DNA from: JAYPAN01 sp038123715
GTDB taxonomy: Bacteria; Pseudomonadota; Alphaproteobacteria; RS24
NCBI GenBank assembly: GCA_038123715.1
Contig: JAYPAN010000008.1
Coordinates: 1 to 62,315 of the forward strand
Direction: 5' to 3'
DNA length: 62,315 nucleotides
Shown here: one piece after another, positions 44,583 through 54,050 of the stretch
Position numbering within the stretch: the first letter of the stretch is position 1
Layout of the letters: the number at the start of each line of letters is the position of its first letter
Translations under genes and position numbers: made by a program
The notes under the pieces: generated by a model
Told to the model about the DNA's origin: nothing
The model's input: the letters and a program-made list of their open reading frames with translations, nothing else
Database searches by the model: none

Positions 44583-45479
44583 TCATTTGGCCTTGAAGTC
44601 CAACCCCATCACGCGATAACGCTCCGGGTCTTCCTGCCAGTTCTTCCGCACTTTGACAAAAATGAATAAATGGACGGAACAGTCAAACATGGCTTCCAGT
44701 TCAAGACGTGCCTCGGCGCCGATTTCCTTTATGGTGCGCCCGCCCTTGCCCAGCACAATCGCCTTCTGCCCGTCGCGGCGCACATAAACCGTCTGTTCAA
44801 TGCGGATGCTGCCATCTTTTTTATTTTCCCATTTTTCGCTTTCCACAGTCAGCGCATAGGGCAGTTCTTGATGCAGGCGCAAAAACAGTTTTTCGCGCGT
44901 CACTTCGGCCGCCAGCAAAAGCGAGGGAATATCGGCAGCTTGGTCTTCGGGGTAAAGATAGGGGCCTTCCGGCATCGCTTCAGACAGCGTGTCTGCCAGC
45001 TTTTCAAGACCATCTTTACGGTCTGCTGAAATCAAAAAGGTATCTTTTAAATCAATAAGTTCATTAAGTTCCTGAACCTTTTGAAGCAATGTGTCGCGCG
45101 CCACCAAATCAATTTTATTCAGCGCGAGGGAAACCGGCTTGGATGTCCCGCGCAAACGCGCCAGCAAGATTTCGGTTTCCTCGGTTACCGGCAAAGAAGC
45201 GTCCACCACAATCAAAATATGGTCGGCGTCCTCCATGCCCAACCAGACTTCATTGACCATAGCGCGGTCAAGGCGCTGGCGCGGCTCAAACACGCCCGGC
45301 GTATCGACCAATATCAATTGCGTTGACTTATGCATCACAACGGCGCGCAGCCGCATACGGGTGGTTTGCGCCTTTTGCGTGACAATGGAAACCTTCTGCC
45401 CGACCAGCGCATTGGCTAGGGTTGACTTGCCGGCATTGGGCGGGCCGATAATGGCGACAAATCCGCAGCGTGTTGTCAT
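44583..45479 (-). CDS. era: GTPase Era
   Basis: Ribosome assembly GTPase that binds the 3' end of 16S rRNA. From ATG 45479 the 298-residue protein has G1 GPPNAGKST (12-20), G3 DTPGVFEP, G4 NKID, then the C-terminal KH domain with GKGGRTIKEIGAEARLELE (about 252-270). The ATG overlaps the rnc stop by four bases (ATGA). The rnc-era pair is widely conserved. Confidence 0.96.
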   Translation of the reverse strand: MTTRCGFVAIIGPPNAGKSTLANALVGQKVSIVTQKAQTTRMRLRAVVMHKSTQLILVDTPGVFEPRQRLDRAMVNEVWLGMEDADHILIVVDASLPVTEETEILLARLRGTSKPVSLALNKIDLVARDTLLQKVQELNELIDLKDTFLISADRKDGLEKLADTLSEAMPEGPYLYPEDQAADIPSLLLAAEVTREKLFLRLHQELPYALTVESEKWENKKDGSIRIEQTVYVRRDGQKAIVLGKGGRTIKEIGAEARLELEAMFDCSVHLFIFVKVRKNWQEDPERYRVMGLDFKAK

Positions 45480-46171
45480 GGCCTCGCCTTTTCTGCTTCT
45501 TCTGTTAAAGCCGCCAAACATTGCGCCGCAGCATTTTGCTCGGCCAGACGCCGCGAATTGCCATTGGCCGCCATGCTGATTTTGCCTGCGGTCACAGTGA
45601 CGGTAAACTCCGGCGCATGCGCCGGGCCGGTGCGGTCGGTGATTTCATAATGCGGCAACGCATCGCCGCGCTTCATCATCAATTCCTGCAAAGCGGTTTT
45701 GGCATCGACCGGCACATTGACCTGCCCGTCAAAATGCGCTTGCCAATGGCGGTGTATCACCGCCCGCGCCGCCGCCAAACCACCATCAAGGTAAATCGCA
45801 CCCAGCAGGGCTTCCACGCCATCGGCCAATATGTTTTGGGTCATTTTATGCTGACTGCCCTGCCCCTCGCGGCTTTTGTCGGTTTGCAACACATTGGCAA
45901 GGCCAATATCTTCGGCAATCGCGGCACAAATACGACGGCTGACAAGCTGCCCAAGCCGACGCGACAGACTGCCTTCTGGCTCCGACGGATAGGTTTCGAA
46001 CAGATATTCAGCAATCACCAGCCCCAATACGCGGTCGCCGAGAAACTCAAGCGTCTCATTATCTTCGTCCACATCAAGACTGGCATGGCGCATGGCGCGC
46101 GCCAGCAAAGCAGCATCGGCAAATTCATGACCAAGGCGCGACAGAAATTGCTTTTCGGACGACTTGCTCAT
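45476..46171 (-). CDS. rnc: ribonuclease III
   Basis: Double-strand RNA endonuclease for rRNA and mRNA processing. 231 residues. The family signature is a variant, NETLEFLGDRVLG (about 38-50), where most have NERLEFLGDSVL; the acidic residues needed for catalysis (E, D) are kept. DGVEALLGAIYLDGG and the C-terminal dsRNA-binding domain (DAKTALQELMMKRGDALPHY and AEQNAAAQCLAAL) follow. It overlaps lepB by four bases and era by four. Confidence 0.95.
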   Translation of the reverse strand: MSKSSEKQFLSRLGHEFADAALLARAMRHASLDVDEDNETLEFLGDRVLGLVIAEYLFETYPSEPEGSLSRRLGQLVSRRICAAIAEDIGLANVLQTDKSREGQGSQHKMTQNILADGVEALLGAIYLDGGLAAARAVIHRHWQAHFDGQVNVPVDAKTALQELMMKRGDALPHYEITDRTGPAHAPEFTVTVTAGKISMAANGNSRRLAEQNAAAQCLAALTEEAEKARP

Positions 46172-46947
46172 CGGACAATATCAAACAGGCGGCCATAGCG
46201 TATGGCAAAAGGCCAGCGCCAGAATTGCAGCGGATGGGTTGCATCATCAAATGAGAAAAACAATATCTGCGCCGGGCCGACAAGATTTTCATGCGGCACA
46301 AAGCCGACATAACGGCTGACGCGGCTATCGGTGGAATTGTCGCGATTATCGCCCATCATGAAATAATGCCCCGCTGGCACTTCATACAGGCCGGTATTGT
46401 CAAGCAGGCCATCGCGTATCTGGTCAAGCACATAATAGCTGCGCCCGCCAGGGAGGGTTTCACGGTAGCGCGGCACATCCAATTGCGTGCCATCTTCGCG
46501 CCTTTCGGCAAATACACCAGCCGGTTCGCGTGGCAGCGCCTTGCCATTGAGCAGCACAATGCCGTCCCTGACCTGAATTGTATCGCCGGGCAGGCCTATC
46601 ACGCGCTTGATAAAATCTGTGCGGTTATCGGCTGGCAGCTTAAAGACAACCACATCACCGCGCTCCACCGCGCGCGTGCCACCGCCCAGCCTTCCGTCAA
46701 ACAAGGGCGGGCTGAAAGGCAGGCTGTGGCGCGAATAGCCAAAACTGAATTTCGAGACAAACAGAAAATCGCCAATCAGCAAAGTCGGCTTCATTGAGCT
46801 TGAGGGAATGTTGAAGGGCTGGAACAAAAATGAGCGTATGACCAGCGCAATCGCTGCCGCCCAAATCAGCGTGCTGAGATTTTCGCGTATTGTGTCGGAC
46901 AGGCTTGGCGCCTGCTTGGCCTGTTTATTTGCTTCGGGATTGCTCAC
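46168..46947 (-). CDS. lepB: signal peptidase I
   Basis: Inner-membrane serine/lysine endopeptidase that cleaves Sec signal peptides. 259 residues, one N-terminal transmembrane helix (LIWAAAIALVIRSFLF), catalytic serine in FNIPSSSMKPTLL, catalytic lysine in DFIKRVIGLPGDTI, and the C-terminal signature YFMMGDNRDNSTDSR. Four-base overlaps with acpS and rnc place it in the middle of the operon. Confidence 0.95.
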   Translation of the reverse strand: MSNPEANKQAKQAPSLSDTIRENLSTLIWAAAIALVIRSFLFQPFNIPSSSMKPTLLIGDFLFVSKFSFGYSRHSLPFSPPLFDGRLGGGTRAVERGDVVVFKLPADNRTDFIKRVIGLPGDTIQVRDGIVLLNGKALPREPAGVFAERREDGTQLDVPRYRETLPGGRSYYVLDQIRDGLLDNTGLYEVPAGHYFMMGDNRDNSTDSRVSRYVGFVPHENLVGPAQILFFSFDDATHPLQFWRWPFAIRYGRLFDIVR

Positions 46948-47366
46948 GACACCTGCACCCCACCCTGCCCGATTTGCACTGCCGAGATAATAACAATTGC
47001 CTGCGCCAATGGAAAATCATCGGTAATGGTCAAGTCAATTTGCGCCTGCATGCCGGTCGGGGTTATTTCATCAAGGCGCGCCTGCGCGCCATTGGTCAGT
47101 TTCATAGTCGGCTTGCCTGAGGCCAGATTGGCGACCCCCATATCGCGCCAGTAAACACCGCGTCGCAATCCTGTCCCCAAGGCTTTGGAACATGCTTCCT
47201 TGGCGGCAAAGCGTTTGGCATAAGAGGCGGCGCGCAATCGCCGCCGGTCGGATTTGGCTTGTTCAACCGGCGTAAAAATGCGCTGCACAAAGCGGTCGCC
47301 ATAGCGTTCCAATGTCGCTTCAATGCGCCTTATGTCGATAATATCATTGCCAATACCGATAATCAT
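46944..47366 (-). CDS. acpS: holo-[acyl-carrier-protein] synthase
   Basis: Transfers 4'-phosphopantetheine from CoA to apo-ACP. 140 residues, beginning MIIGIGNDIIDIRRIE with metal-binding Asp8, and the second motif RFAAKEACSKALGTGL with catalytic Glu. It overlaps lepB and pdxJ by four bases each. This pdxJ-acpS order is a typical proteobacterial linkage. Confidence 0.94.
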   Translation of the reverse strand: MIIGIGNDIIDIRRIEATLERYGDRFVQRIFTPVEQAKSDRRRLRAASYAKRFAAKEACSKALGTGLRRGVYWRDMGVANLASGKPTMKLTNGAQARLDEITPTGMQAQIDLTITDDFPLAQAIVIISAVQIGQGGVQVS

Positions 47367-48124
47367 GCGACCGGCCTTGCCCGCGCCGCCAGCATCAGGC
47401 GGCGCATTTCGCCAATCGCCTCGCCCAGCCCGACAAAAATCGCTTCGCCAACAAGAAAATGACCAATGTTCAGTTCAATAATTTCCGGCAAAGCGGCAAT
47501 CTGGCTGACGCAGCCATAATCCAAACCATGACCGGCATGCACTTCCAGCCCGGCCTGATGTGCCATTTGCGCCGCCGACGCCAGTCGCGCCAATTCGGTA
47601 TTAAAGGCCGCCTGCTGCCCGTTAATATGCGCCAGCGCATAAGTGCCAGTATGCAATTCCACAATATCAGCGCCAATCGCACAGGCCGCTTCTATCTGTG
47701 CCGCATCGGGGTCAATAAACAGTGATATGCGGATTCCCGCATCGCGCAAGCGCGCGGCCATATCGGTCAGCACGGGTTTGGCGGCGGCGACATCAAGCCC
47801 GCCTTCAGTGGTCACTTCCTCGCGCTTTTCCGGCACAAGGCAGCACGCATTGGGTTTATGGGTCAGGGCAATGGCGCACATTTCTTCGGTCGCCGCCATT
47901 TCAAGATTCAGCGGCAAGCCAATTTCACCGGCCAAACGGGCAATATCATCATCGCCAATATGGCGGCGATCCTCGCGCAAATGGGCAGTTATGCCATCCG
48001 CCCCGGCCTGTGCCGCAAGCATGGCCGCGCGCACCGGGTCAGGATGACGCCCGCCACGCGCATTACGAATGGTTGCCACATGGTCGATATTCACGCCCAG
48101 CCTGATTTTACCACTCAATGCCAT
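47363..48124 (-). CDS. pdxJ: pyridoxine 5'-phosphate synthase
   Basis: Closes the pyridine ring in vitamin B6 synthesis from deoxyxylulose phosphate and aminoacetone phosphate. 253 residues from ATG 48124, with the N-terminal LGVNIDHVATIRNARGG, then PDPVRAAMLAAQAGADGIT and LREDRRHI, and the TIM-barrel end ELNIGHFLVGEAIFVGL. Its ATG overlaps the DUF2062 stop by one base. The longer frame to 48223 lies within DUF2062. Confidence 0.95.
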   Translation of the reverse strand: MALSGKIRLGVNIDHVATIRNARGGRHPDPVRAAMLAAQAGADGITAHLREDRRHIGDDDIARLAGEIGLPLNLEMAATEEMCAIALTHKPNACCLVPEKREEVTTEGGLDVAAAKPVLTDMAARLRDAGIRISLFIDPDAAQIEAACAIGADIVELHTGTYALAHINGQQAAFNTELARLASAAQMAHQAGLEVHAGHGLDYGCVSQIAALPEIIELNIGHFLVGEAIFVGLGEAIGEMRRLMLAARARPVA

Positions 48125-48705
48125 CAGCTTTCCTCTTGCGTTTCCGCCACCGGCGCGGCTTTTGCGTGCTGGCGGCGCAGCAATATACGCTGCCGACGCC
48201 GTTGATAGGCTGCGATGCTCCAATAGCTCGGATAATAAGTCATCACCGCAAAGGTCAAACCCAGCGGGATGGAGCCGGTCATCATTGGCCCGATTATCGG
48301 CATCAGGCTGGACAGGGGCGCATCAAGAAACAGGCCGAAGCTCAATTCCGGCATAGCCACCATATTGCTATCTCTCCCAAGCAGAAAATTGCCGATATTA
48401 AACGTGCCGACCCAGATAAAGGGAAAGCTGAGTGGATTGCCAACCCATGTTCCCAGCGCCGAAGCAATGATATTGCCGCCAAGTATCCAAGCAATCAGCG
48501 CGGCTTGGAAAAAATGCGTGCCAAGCAGGGGCGAGGCGGAAACAAAAGCACCCGCCGCCAGCCCAAGCGCCAGCGAATGCGCGCTGCCGCGCTGGCGCAC
48601 CAGCCTGTGCCACATATAGGAAAATGCCCGGGGCCAGCCTTCACGCGGCCACAAAAACTGTCGCCAGCGCTGCCATTGCGACAGGGGCTTACGGCGCTTG
48701 AACAT
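48124..48705 (-). CDS. DUF2062 membrane protein
   Basis: 193-residue protein with two or three transmembrane helices and basic cytoplasmic ends, of the DUF2062 family. The signature region is SLALGLAAGAFVSASPLLG (about 43-61), then ALIAWILGGNIIASALGTWV and NPLSFPFIW. Function not established; glycosyltransferase fusion is known for the domain in other bacteria. A DUF2062 gene between pyrE and pdxJ is common in Alphaproteobacteria. Confidence 0.85.
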   Translation of the reverse strand: MFKRRKPLSQWQRWRQFLWPREGWPRAFSYMWHRLVRQRGSAHSLALGLAAGAFVSASPLLGTHFFQAALIAWILGGNIIASALGTWVGNPLSFPFIWVGTFNIGNFLLGRDSNMVAMPELSFGLFLDAPLSSLMPIIGPMMTGSIPLGLTFAVMTYYPSYWSIAAYQRRRQRILLRRQHAKAAPVAETQEES

Positions 48706-48727
48706 TTGTTATCTCCCCGTTACCCGT

Positions 48728-49315
48728 CTATTTCAGCCCACGACTGCCCGGCTTGACCGCCGCAATATCGCGCAAATCTTCCGGCACATTATCCGCCTCA
48801 AAGGTTTCAAACGACACGCGCGCCAGAGCTTCCAGACGCACACCGACTTTAGCCTTCCCATTGGAACGGTCAATTAAACATCCCGCCCCGACCGCACGCC
48901 CGCCATAAGCCCTGATGGCGGCAATCGCCTCACGCGATGACAGGCCAGTCGTGACGATATCTTCAATCATCACCACACGCGGCTTGCCGGTCAGCTCAAA
49001 GCCGCGCCGCAGGTCAAACGCGCCGTCCACACGCTCCAGAAACATAAACGGCACTTTCAGCGCGCGGGCAACCTCATGGCCGATAATCAACCCGCCCATT
49101 GCCGGTGACACCACCGCATCAATCTCACCGGTCACCGATTCCTGCAAGCGCGCCGCCAAAGCGCGCGCCAGTTTTGCTGCGCGTTGCGGCTGCATCAGCA
49201 CTTTTGCACATTGCAGATAATTGCGACTGTGCAGGCCGGAGGACAGCAAAAAATGACCATCAAGCAAAGCACCTGCCTTGCGAAACTCTTTTAAAACCTG
49301 TTCCGGCGTCATCAC
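48728..49315 (-). CDS. pyrE: orotate phosphoribosyltransferase
   Basis: Makes orotidine 5'-phosphate from orotate and PRPP in pyrimidine synthesis. 195 residues. The PRPP loop VVMIEDIVTTGLSSREAI is present (about 114-131), and the N-terminal LLSSGLHSRNYLQCAKVL and DAVVSPAMGGLIIGHEVA regions are canonical. Its ATG overlaps the rsh stop by four bases, so it is coupled to the stringent-response enzyme gene. Confidence 0.95.
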   Translation of the reverse strand: MMTPEQVLKEFRKAGALLDGHFLLSSGLHSRNYLQCAKVLMQPQRAAKLARALAARLQESVTGEIDAVVSPAMGGLIIGHEVARALKVPFMFLERVDGAFDLRRGFELTGKPRVVMIEDIVTTGLSSREAIAAIRAYGGRAVGAGCLIDRSNGKAKVGVRLEALARVSFETFEADNVPEDLRDIAAVKPGSRGLK

Positions 49316-51510
49316 AAATCCTCATTTATTGACGGCGCATCATCGCTGATAATGCGCTGCACTTTGCTGATGACGCTGCTGCCGGACAGTGCGTCAACAA
49401 TCTGGCGCGCATGGGCGGCATCGCGCACTTCAACATCCAATGTCAGATTGCAAAAATCCTCATCGCGCTGCGTCAGCGCCAGATTGGAGATATTGCTGTC
49501 AAAATCGGCAATGGTCTGAGTGATGGTATTGAGCGCGCCGGTGCGGTTGACAATGGTCATTTTGAGGCGGCTGTCATAGACCGCGCCGCTTTGGTCATCA
49601 TCCTGCCAGCGCATCGCTACCCAGCGTTCGGGCGCGTCAACATATTGGTCAAGCGCGCTCGCACCTGACGGGTAAATCACCACACCCTTGCCGGTTGATA
49701 ATATCCCGATAATCTCATCGCCCGGCAGCGGGAAACAATTATCGGCAATTTTCACTGCCTGCCCGACGCGCTCGCCATTAAGTGGCACGGCGGCGGTTTT
49801 CGGGTCAAGCCCCTTGCTTCTTCGGCTCAGCAAATTACGCATGGCACCGGCAAAGCGCCCACCCTTATTTTGCTGCCATTCCGGCATAATCGCGGCCAAT
49901 ACTTCGGCTGCCGGCATTTCGCCGCGACCGACGGCAATATATAAATCGGTCAAAGTGGCAAAGCCCATTGTGCCAAGCGCGCGCTCATAGACATCCGCGC
50001 CGCCTTTCAGGTCTTCATTTTCAAACAGCGTATCGAGCATTTTCTGACCCAAATCGGCATAAGCGCCGGTTTGCTTGTCGCGCAATGTCTGGCGGATGGC
50101 CGCGCGCGCCTTGCCAGTGCTGACATAATGCAGCCAGTTTTCACTCGGCAAATGGCCGGGGTCGCGGATAATTTCAATCTCATCGCCATTTTTCAGCAAT
50201 GTCCGAAATGGCAGCTTCAGCCCGTTAATCCGCACACCGACACAGCTATTGCCGATTTCGGTATGCACGGCATAGGCAAAATCCAACGCTGTCGCGCCGC
50301 GTGGCAGCGCAATCAGGCGCCCTTTTGGTGTGAAACAGAAAACTTGGTCGGTGAATAATTCAAGCTTGGTGTTTTCAAGAAACTCCTCCGCCGTCTCACC
50401 GGTTTGGATTTGCTCAACCATATCCTTCAGCCAAGCAAAAGGCTTGATGATGTCGGTCTCCGGCGCATTGGTGTCGAGGTCTTTATAACCCCAATGGGCG
50501 GCCACACCATTTTCGGCAAAATCATGCATTTGCCTTGTGCGGATTTGCACCTCAACACGCTGCCTGTCCGGCCCGATAACGGTGGTGTGCAAAGACCGGT
50601 AGCCGTTCAGCTTGGGCGTCGAGATATAATCCTTATAGCGACCCGGCACATAGCGATATTCGCGGTGCAAAATCCCCAGCGCGCGATAGCAACTGTCCTC
50701 ATCTTCAGCAATCACGCGATAGCCGAACACATCCGATAATTGCTCCAGCGAAATTGATTTGTTCTGGCTTTTGCGCCAGATAGAGAAGGGCTTTTTCTCA
50801 CGCCCGTAAACCTGCGCCTTGACGCCCTTTTCGGCCAGCATGGCGCTTATTTCATAGGCAATGGCATCCAGCTTGACGCCGTTTTCCTCTTTCAGCAACG
50901 TCAGTCGTTCAAGCACCAGATTGCGCGCATCAGCATTGATTTCGCCAAACGCCAAATCCTCCAGCTCCTCGCGGAAACCCTGCATCCCCATTCGACCGGC
51001 CAAGGGCGCATAAATATCGAGCGTTTCCTGCGCTATCCGGCGTCTTTTTTCATCTGATTTAACAAAATGCAATGTCCGCATATTGTGTAGCCGATCAGCA
51101 AACTTGACCAACAAAACGCGGATATCACTGGCCGTGGCGAGCAGCAATTTGCGGAAATTCTCAGCATAGGCCGAGCCTTCGGAGGTTAATTCGAGTTGCG
51201 ACAGCTTGGTGACACCATTGACCAAATCGGCAATCTCACGGCCAAACAATTTTTCGATTTCGCCATAAGTTGTGTCCGTATCTTCAATTGTGTCATGCAA
51301 CAGCGCCGTTGCAATACTGGCCGGATCAAGCCGCAATTCGGTGAGGATACCGGCCACTTCAACAGGATGAGAAAAATACGGGTCGCCGGAAGCGCGCTTC
51401 TGGTCGCCATGTTTTTGCGTGGCAAAAACATAAGCGCGATTCAGCAAGTCCTCGCTGGCATGAGGGTCATAGCTGACAACACGGTCGACAAGTTCATATT
51501 GGCGCATCAT
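49312..51510 (-). CDS. rsh: bifunctional (p)ppGpp synthetase/hydrolase
   Basis: Stringent-response enzyme of the long RelA/SpoT type, 732 residues. The hydrolase HD domain is intact (FSHPVEVAGILTELRL and ATALLHDTIEDT, about 46-78). The synthetase domain shows FGYRVIAEDEDSCYRALG and PKLNGYRSLHTTVIGP. Then come the TGS domain (FTPKGRLIALPRGATALDFA, about 395-414) and a C-terminal ACT domain. Alphaproteobacteria normally have a single such enzyme, so it should both make and degrade (p)ppGpp. Often annotated relA or spoT. It follows rpoZ by 46 bases. Confidence 0.94.
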   Translation of the reverse strand: MMRQYELVDRVVSYDPHASEDLLNRAYVFATQKHGDQKRASGDPYFSHPVEVAGILTELRLDPASIATALLHDTIEDTDTTYGEIEKLFGREIADLVNGVTKLSQLELTSEGSAYAENFRKLLLATASDIRVLLVKFADRLHNMRTLHFVKSDEKRRRIAQETLDIYAPLAGRMGMQGFREELEDLAFGEINADARNLVLERLTLLKEENGVKLDAIAYEISAMLAEKGVKAQVYGREKKPFSIWRKSQNKSISLEQLSDVFGYRVIAEDEDSCYRALGILHREYRYVPGRYKDYISTPKLNGYRSLHTTVIGPDRQRVEVQIRTRQMHDFAENGVAAHWGYKDLDTNAPETDIIKPFAWLKDMVEQIQTGETAEEFLENTKLELFTDQVFCFTPKGRLIALPRGATALDFAYAVHTEIGNSCVGVRINGLKLPFRTLLKNGDEIEIIRDPGHLPSENWLHYVSTGKARAAIRQTLRDKQTGAYADLGQKMLDTLFENEDLKGGADVYERALGTMGFATLTDLYIAVGRGEMPAAEVLAAIMPEWQQNKGGRFAGAMRNLLSRRSKGLDPKTAAVPLNGERVGQAVKIADNCFPLPGDEIIGILSTGKGVVIYPSGASALDQYVDAPERWVAMRWQDDDQSGAVYDSRLKMTIVNRTGALNTITQTIADFDSNISNLALTQRDEDFCNLTLDVEVRDAAHARQIVDALSGSSVISKVQRIISDDAPSINEDL

Positions 51511-51556
51511 GGGTCAACACTCCCCGCGCGCCCGGGCAGTAGGATTGTGAAAAGGC

Positions 51557-51973
51557 TTAGTCAGACGCACCGCCGCGACCATCGCCCCTGTCTTTCGGGG
51601 CCGAAGCTTCAAGCGATTGCAAAGCAGCCAGAATGTCATCTTCGCTCATTTCCGCCATTGGCTCAGCCTCGGCCTCGCTTTGTGTCGTCGGGGCAAAAGC
51701 GGTGGCCGCCGACGGCAGCAGCGCATCCTCATCCGGCTCGTCAATTTCAACCTGTTTTTGCAAGGAGCCGACCAAATCCTCGCGCACATCTTCCGGCACA
51801 AGTTTTTCATCGGCAATTTCGCGCAAGGCCACGACCGGGTTTTTGTCATTGTCGCGCTCGACCAGCAATTCGGCACCTGCCGACATGCCACGCGCACGAT
51901 GGGCGGCAAAAAGCACCAGTTCAAAGCGGTTTGTTACCTTGTCCACGCAATCTTCAACGGTCACACGAGCCAT
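51557..51973 (-). CDS. rpoZ: RNA polymerase omega subunit
   Basis: Small subunit that stabilises beta-prime. 138 residues beginning MARVTVEDCVDKVTNRFELVLFAAHRAR, written in part as VTVEDCVDKVTNRFELVLFA; then DNDKNPVVALREIA. The C-terminal 60 residues are acidic and of low complexity, an extension common in the class. Head of the operon that runs through rsh to parC. The rpoZ-rsh link joins a ppGpp-binding subunit to its synthase. Confidence 0.94.
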   Translation of the reverse strand: MARVTVEDCVDKVTNRFELVLFAAHRARGMSAGAELLVERDNDKNPVVALREIADEKLVPEDVREDLVGSLQKQVEIDEPDEDALLPSAATAFAPTTQSEAEAEPMAEMSEDDILAALQSLEASAPKDRGDGRGGASD

Positions 51974-52066
51974 AATATCATCCTAGCTGTTCAGTATGTC
52001 TTTATGTAGGCGCACAAGCTGATTTGTGCAAGAAAAAACTCGCCTTTTTTCGGCCTGAATGGCCTG

Positions 52067-52564
52067 TCAGCTTGCGGCAAGCGGCCTTACCCCATCGCGC
52101 GCGCGCTTGGGCAAAGCCGCCAGCAAATCGGCTATCTGGCGTCCGCTTTGCGGATGTCGCCAGCCCGGCGCAATATCAGCCAGCGGGTGCAACACAAAAG
52201 CCCGTTCAGCAAGGCGCGGATGCGGCAAAACCGGTGCTTGCACCATTATTTGCCCGTGATAATCCAGCAAATCGAGATCCAGCGTGCGTGCGCCCCACAC
52301 AATATCGCGCTGGCGCCCGAAATCATTTTCCATTTCGTGCAAACGATTTAATAGCGCGCGCGGCGCCAAACGGCAGCGCACCGCCGCCACCGCATTGACA
52401 TAATCTGGCTGCCCGCTTGGGCCAATTGGTGCGGTTTTATAGAATGGCGACACCCGATACGGCACGATTCCCGTTTCGCCAAGCGCGAAAAGGCTGGCTT
52501 TCAAAAGTTGTTCCGGGCTAGGATAAGAGCCGGACAGATTGGAACCAAGAGCGACAAAAATCAT
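52067..52564 (-). CDS. folK: 2-amino-4-hydroxy-6-hydroxymethyldihydropteridine pyrophosphokinase
   Basis: Pyrophosphorylates the pterin precursor in folate synthesis. From ATG 52564 (MIFVALGSNLSGSYPSPE) 165 residues. HPPK signatures: VALGSNL, FYKTAPIG, RTLDLDLLDYHG (catalytic Asp pair) and LPHPRLAERAFVL. A longer frame to 52594 exists. It is followed by rpoZ after 93 bases that hold only a weak hairpin (GGCC/GGCC). Divergent from the NYN gene. Confidence 0.92.
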   Translation of the reverse strand: MIFVALGSNLSGSYPSPEQLLKASLFALGETGIVPYRVSPFYKTAPIGPSGQPDYVNAVAAVRCRLAPRALLNRLHEMENDFGRQRDIVWGARTLDLDLLDYHGQIMVQAPVLPHPRLAERAFVLHPLADIAPGWRHPQSGRQIADLLAALPKRARDGVRPLAAS

Positions 52565-52665
52565 GGTATCCCTGTAATTCTGCGTATGCGTCACCGGTTG
52601 AGTTTGTCATGTCTATCGGCAATTCCGCATGGCTGTCCACAAGAATAGTCAAGATAAAGGATTAT

Positions 52666-53304
52666 ATGATGCAAACGACAAAACCGACCCATATCAGTTT
52701 TCGTTCAGCCGGCAATGAGCAATTAAGGATAGCCCCAAACGACCGTTTCGCGCTGTTTATTGATGGCGCCAATTTTTACAGCACTATGCAAATGCTCGGT
52801 GTGGAGGTTGATTTCGAACGCCTGCTGGCCTATTTCTCGCGACCTCACCGACCGGTGCGCGCCTATTATTACACTGCCATTCCGCGCGCCGATGTGCCTC
52901 ACAATATGCATAATCTGGTGCGCTATCTCGACTATAATGGCTATCAGACCGTGACCAAAACCATGCGAACCTTCACCGATGAATATACCGGTGAACAAAG
53001 GCACAAGGGCAATATGGATATTGAACTGGCGGTTGATTGCCTGGAATTGAAGGATTATCTCGACACATTCATCCTGTTTTCCGGCGATGGCGATTTCATC
53101 CCGCTGGTTCATGCGCTGCAACGGCACGGCAAGACGGTCGGCATTGTGTCCAGCGAACGCACCAAGCCGCCAATTTTATCAAGCGAATTACACCGCTGCG
53201 CCGATTTTTTTGTTGAACTTGACACCATCACGGCAGACATTATCCGCGAGGAACGCCCCATCCCGCCCGGCGCGCACAGCCAGGCGGAATCAGAACCGGC
53301 CTGA
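52666..53304 (+). CDS. NYN domain (LabA/DUF88) protein
   Basis: 212-residue protein with a PIN-like NYN domain, a predicted metal-dependent nuclease. Acidic residues of the active site are in LFIDGANFYSTM (about 26-37), GNMDIELAVDCLE, and LFSGDGDFIPLV; the C-terminal half ends in HRCADFFVELDTI. ATG 52666 has AAAGGA upstream; the frame reaches 52609. The gene at this place beside folK/rpoZ and dapA is conserved in Alphaproteobacteria. RNA cleavage or processing is plausible but not shown. Confidence 0.88.
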   Translation: MMQTTKPTHISFRSAGNEQLRIAPNDRFALFIDGANFYSTMQMLGVEVDFERLLAYFSRPHRPVRAYYYTAIPRADVPHNMHNLVRYLDYNGYQTVTKTMRTFTDEYTGEQRHKGNMDIELAVDCLELKDYLDTFILFSGDGDFIPLVHALQRHGKTVGIVSSERTKPPILSSELHRCADFFVELDTITADIIREERPIPPGAHSQAESEPA

Positions 53305-53366
53305 TTGCCGGTTGTCAGGCTTGTCAAACCAAGGCAGGCTTGTTTCCAAGAGTTGAGTATGGGCAG

Positions 53367-54044
53367 ATGACACAGACCAGTCTTAAAAATGCTGATGCAC
53401 CGGCCAATAATCCGGCAGCCAATCCCGCCCCTGATTGCGCGCTTTGCCCGCGCTTGGCTGACTATCGCGCCGATAACCGACACAAACATCCGGACTGGTT
53501 CAATGCCCCCGTGCCATGTTTTGGCGACCCGCAAGCCAGCTTGCTGATTGTCGGCCTCGCGCCCGGCGTCACCGGAGCCAATCGCACGGGCCGCCCCTTT
53601 ACCGGCGATTGGGCCGGTGATTTGCTTTATGCGACACTGGATAAGTTTGGCTTCAGCAAGGGCGTTTACAACCAAACCGCCAATGACGGGCTGCGCCTCG
53701 AAAATTGCATGATAACCAATGCTGTGCGCTGTGTGCCGCCGCAAAACAAGCCGACCGGCGGGGAAATCAACACTTGTCGCCCCTTTCTGAAAACCCGCAT
53801 TGAGAGCATGGCAAAGCTGAAAGTGATTTTGTCCTTGGGGCGCATCTCGCATGAAAGCGTTTTGCGCGGGCTGGGAATCGCCCTGAAAGACGCGCCTTTC
53901 GCGCATGGGGCGGCGCATGATTTGGGGCAGGTTACGCTTTATGACAGCTATCACTGCTCACGTTACAACACCAATACGCGCCGCCTGACAGCGGAAATGT
54001 TTGAGGCGGTTTTTGCCGATATAAAAAGCCACTTGTCGGGGTAA
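53367..54044 (+). CDS. uracil-DNA glycosylase, family 5 (UdgB-like)
   Basis: Removes uracil and deaminated bases from DNA. 225 residues. The family 5 pattern is specific: GLAPGVTGANRTGRPFTGD (63-81), where family 4 has GEAPG-x-E. It also has the four [4Fe-4S] cysteines C24, C27, C122 and C137, and YHCSRYNTN near the C-terminus. The motif I Asp/Glu is absent as usual in this family. It starts 62 bases after the NYN gene and is convergent with smpB. ATG 53367 is preferred over a TTG at 53340. Confidence 0.9.
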   Translation: MTQTSLKNADAPANNPAANPAPDCALCPRLADYRADNRHKHPDWFNAPVPCFGDPQASLLIVGLAPGVTGANRTGRPFTGDWAGDLLYATLDKFGFSKGVYNQTANDGLRLENCMITNAVRCVPPQNKPTGGEINTCRPFLKTRIESMAKLKVILSLGRISHESVLRGLGIALKDAPFAHGAAHDLGQVTLYDSYHCSRYNTNTRRLTAEMFEAVFADIKSHLSG

Positions 54045-54050
54045 ACCGCG

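Noticed and set aside
48125..48223. 33-residue extension of pdxJ
   Set aside because: Lies inside the DUF2062 gene in another frame; PdxJ begins at the conserved MALSGKIRLGVNIDH.
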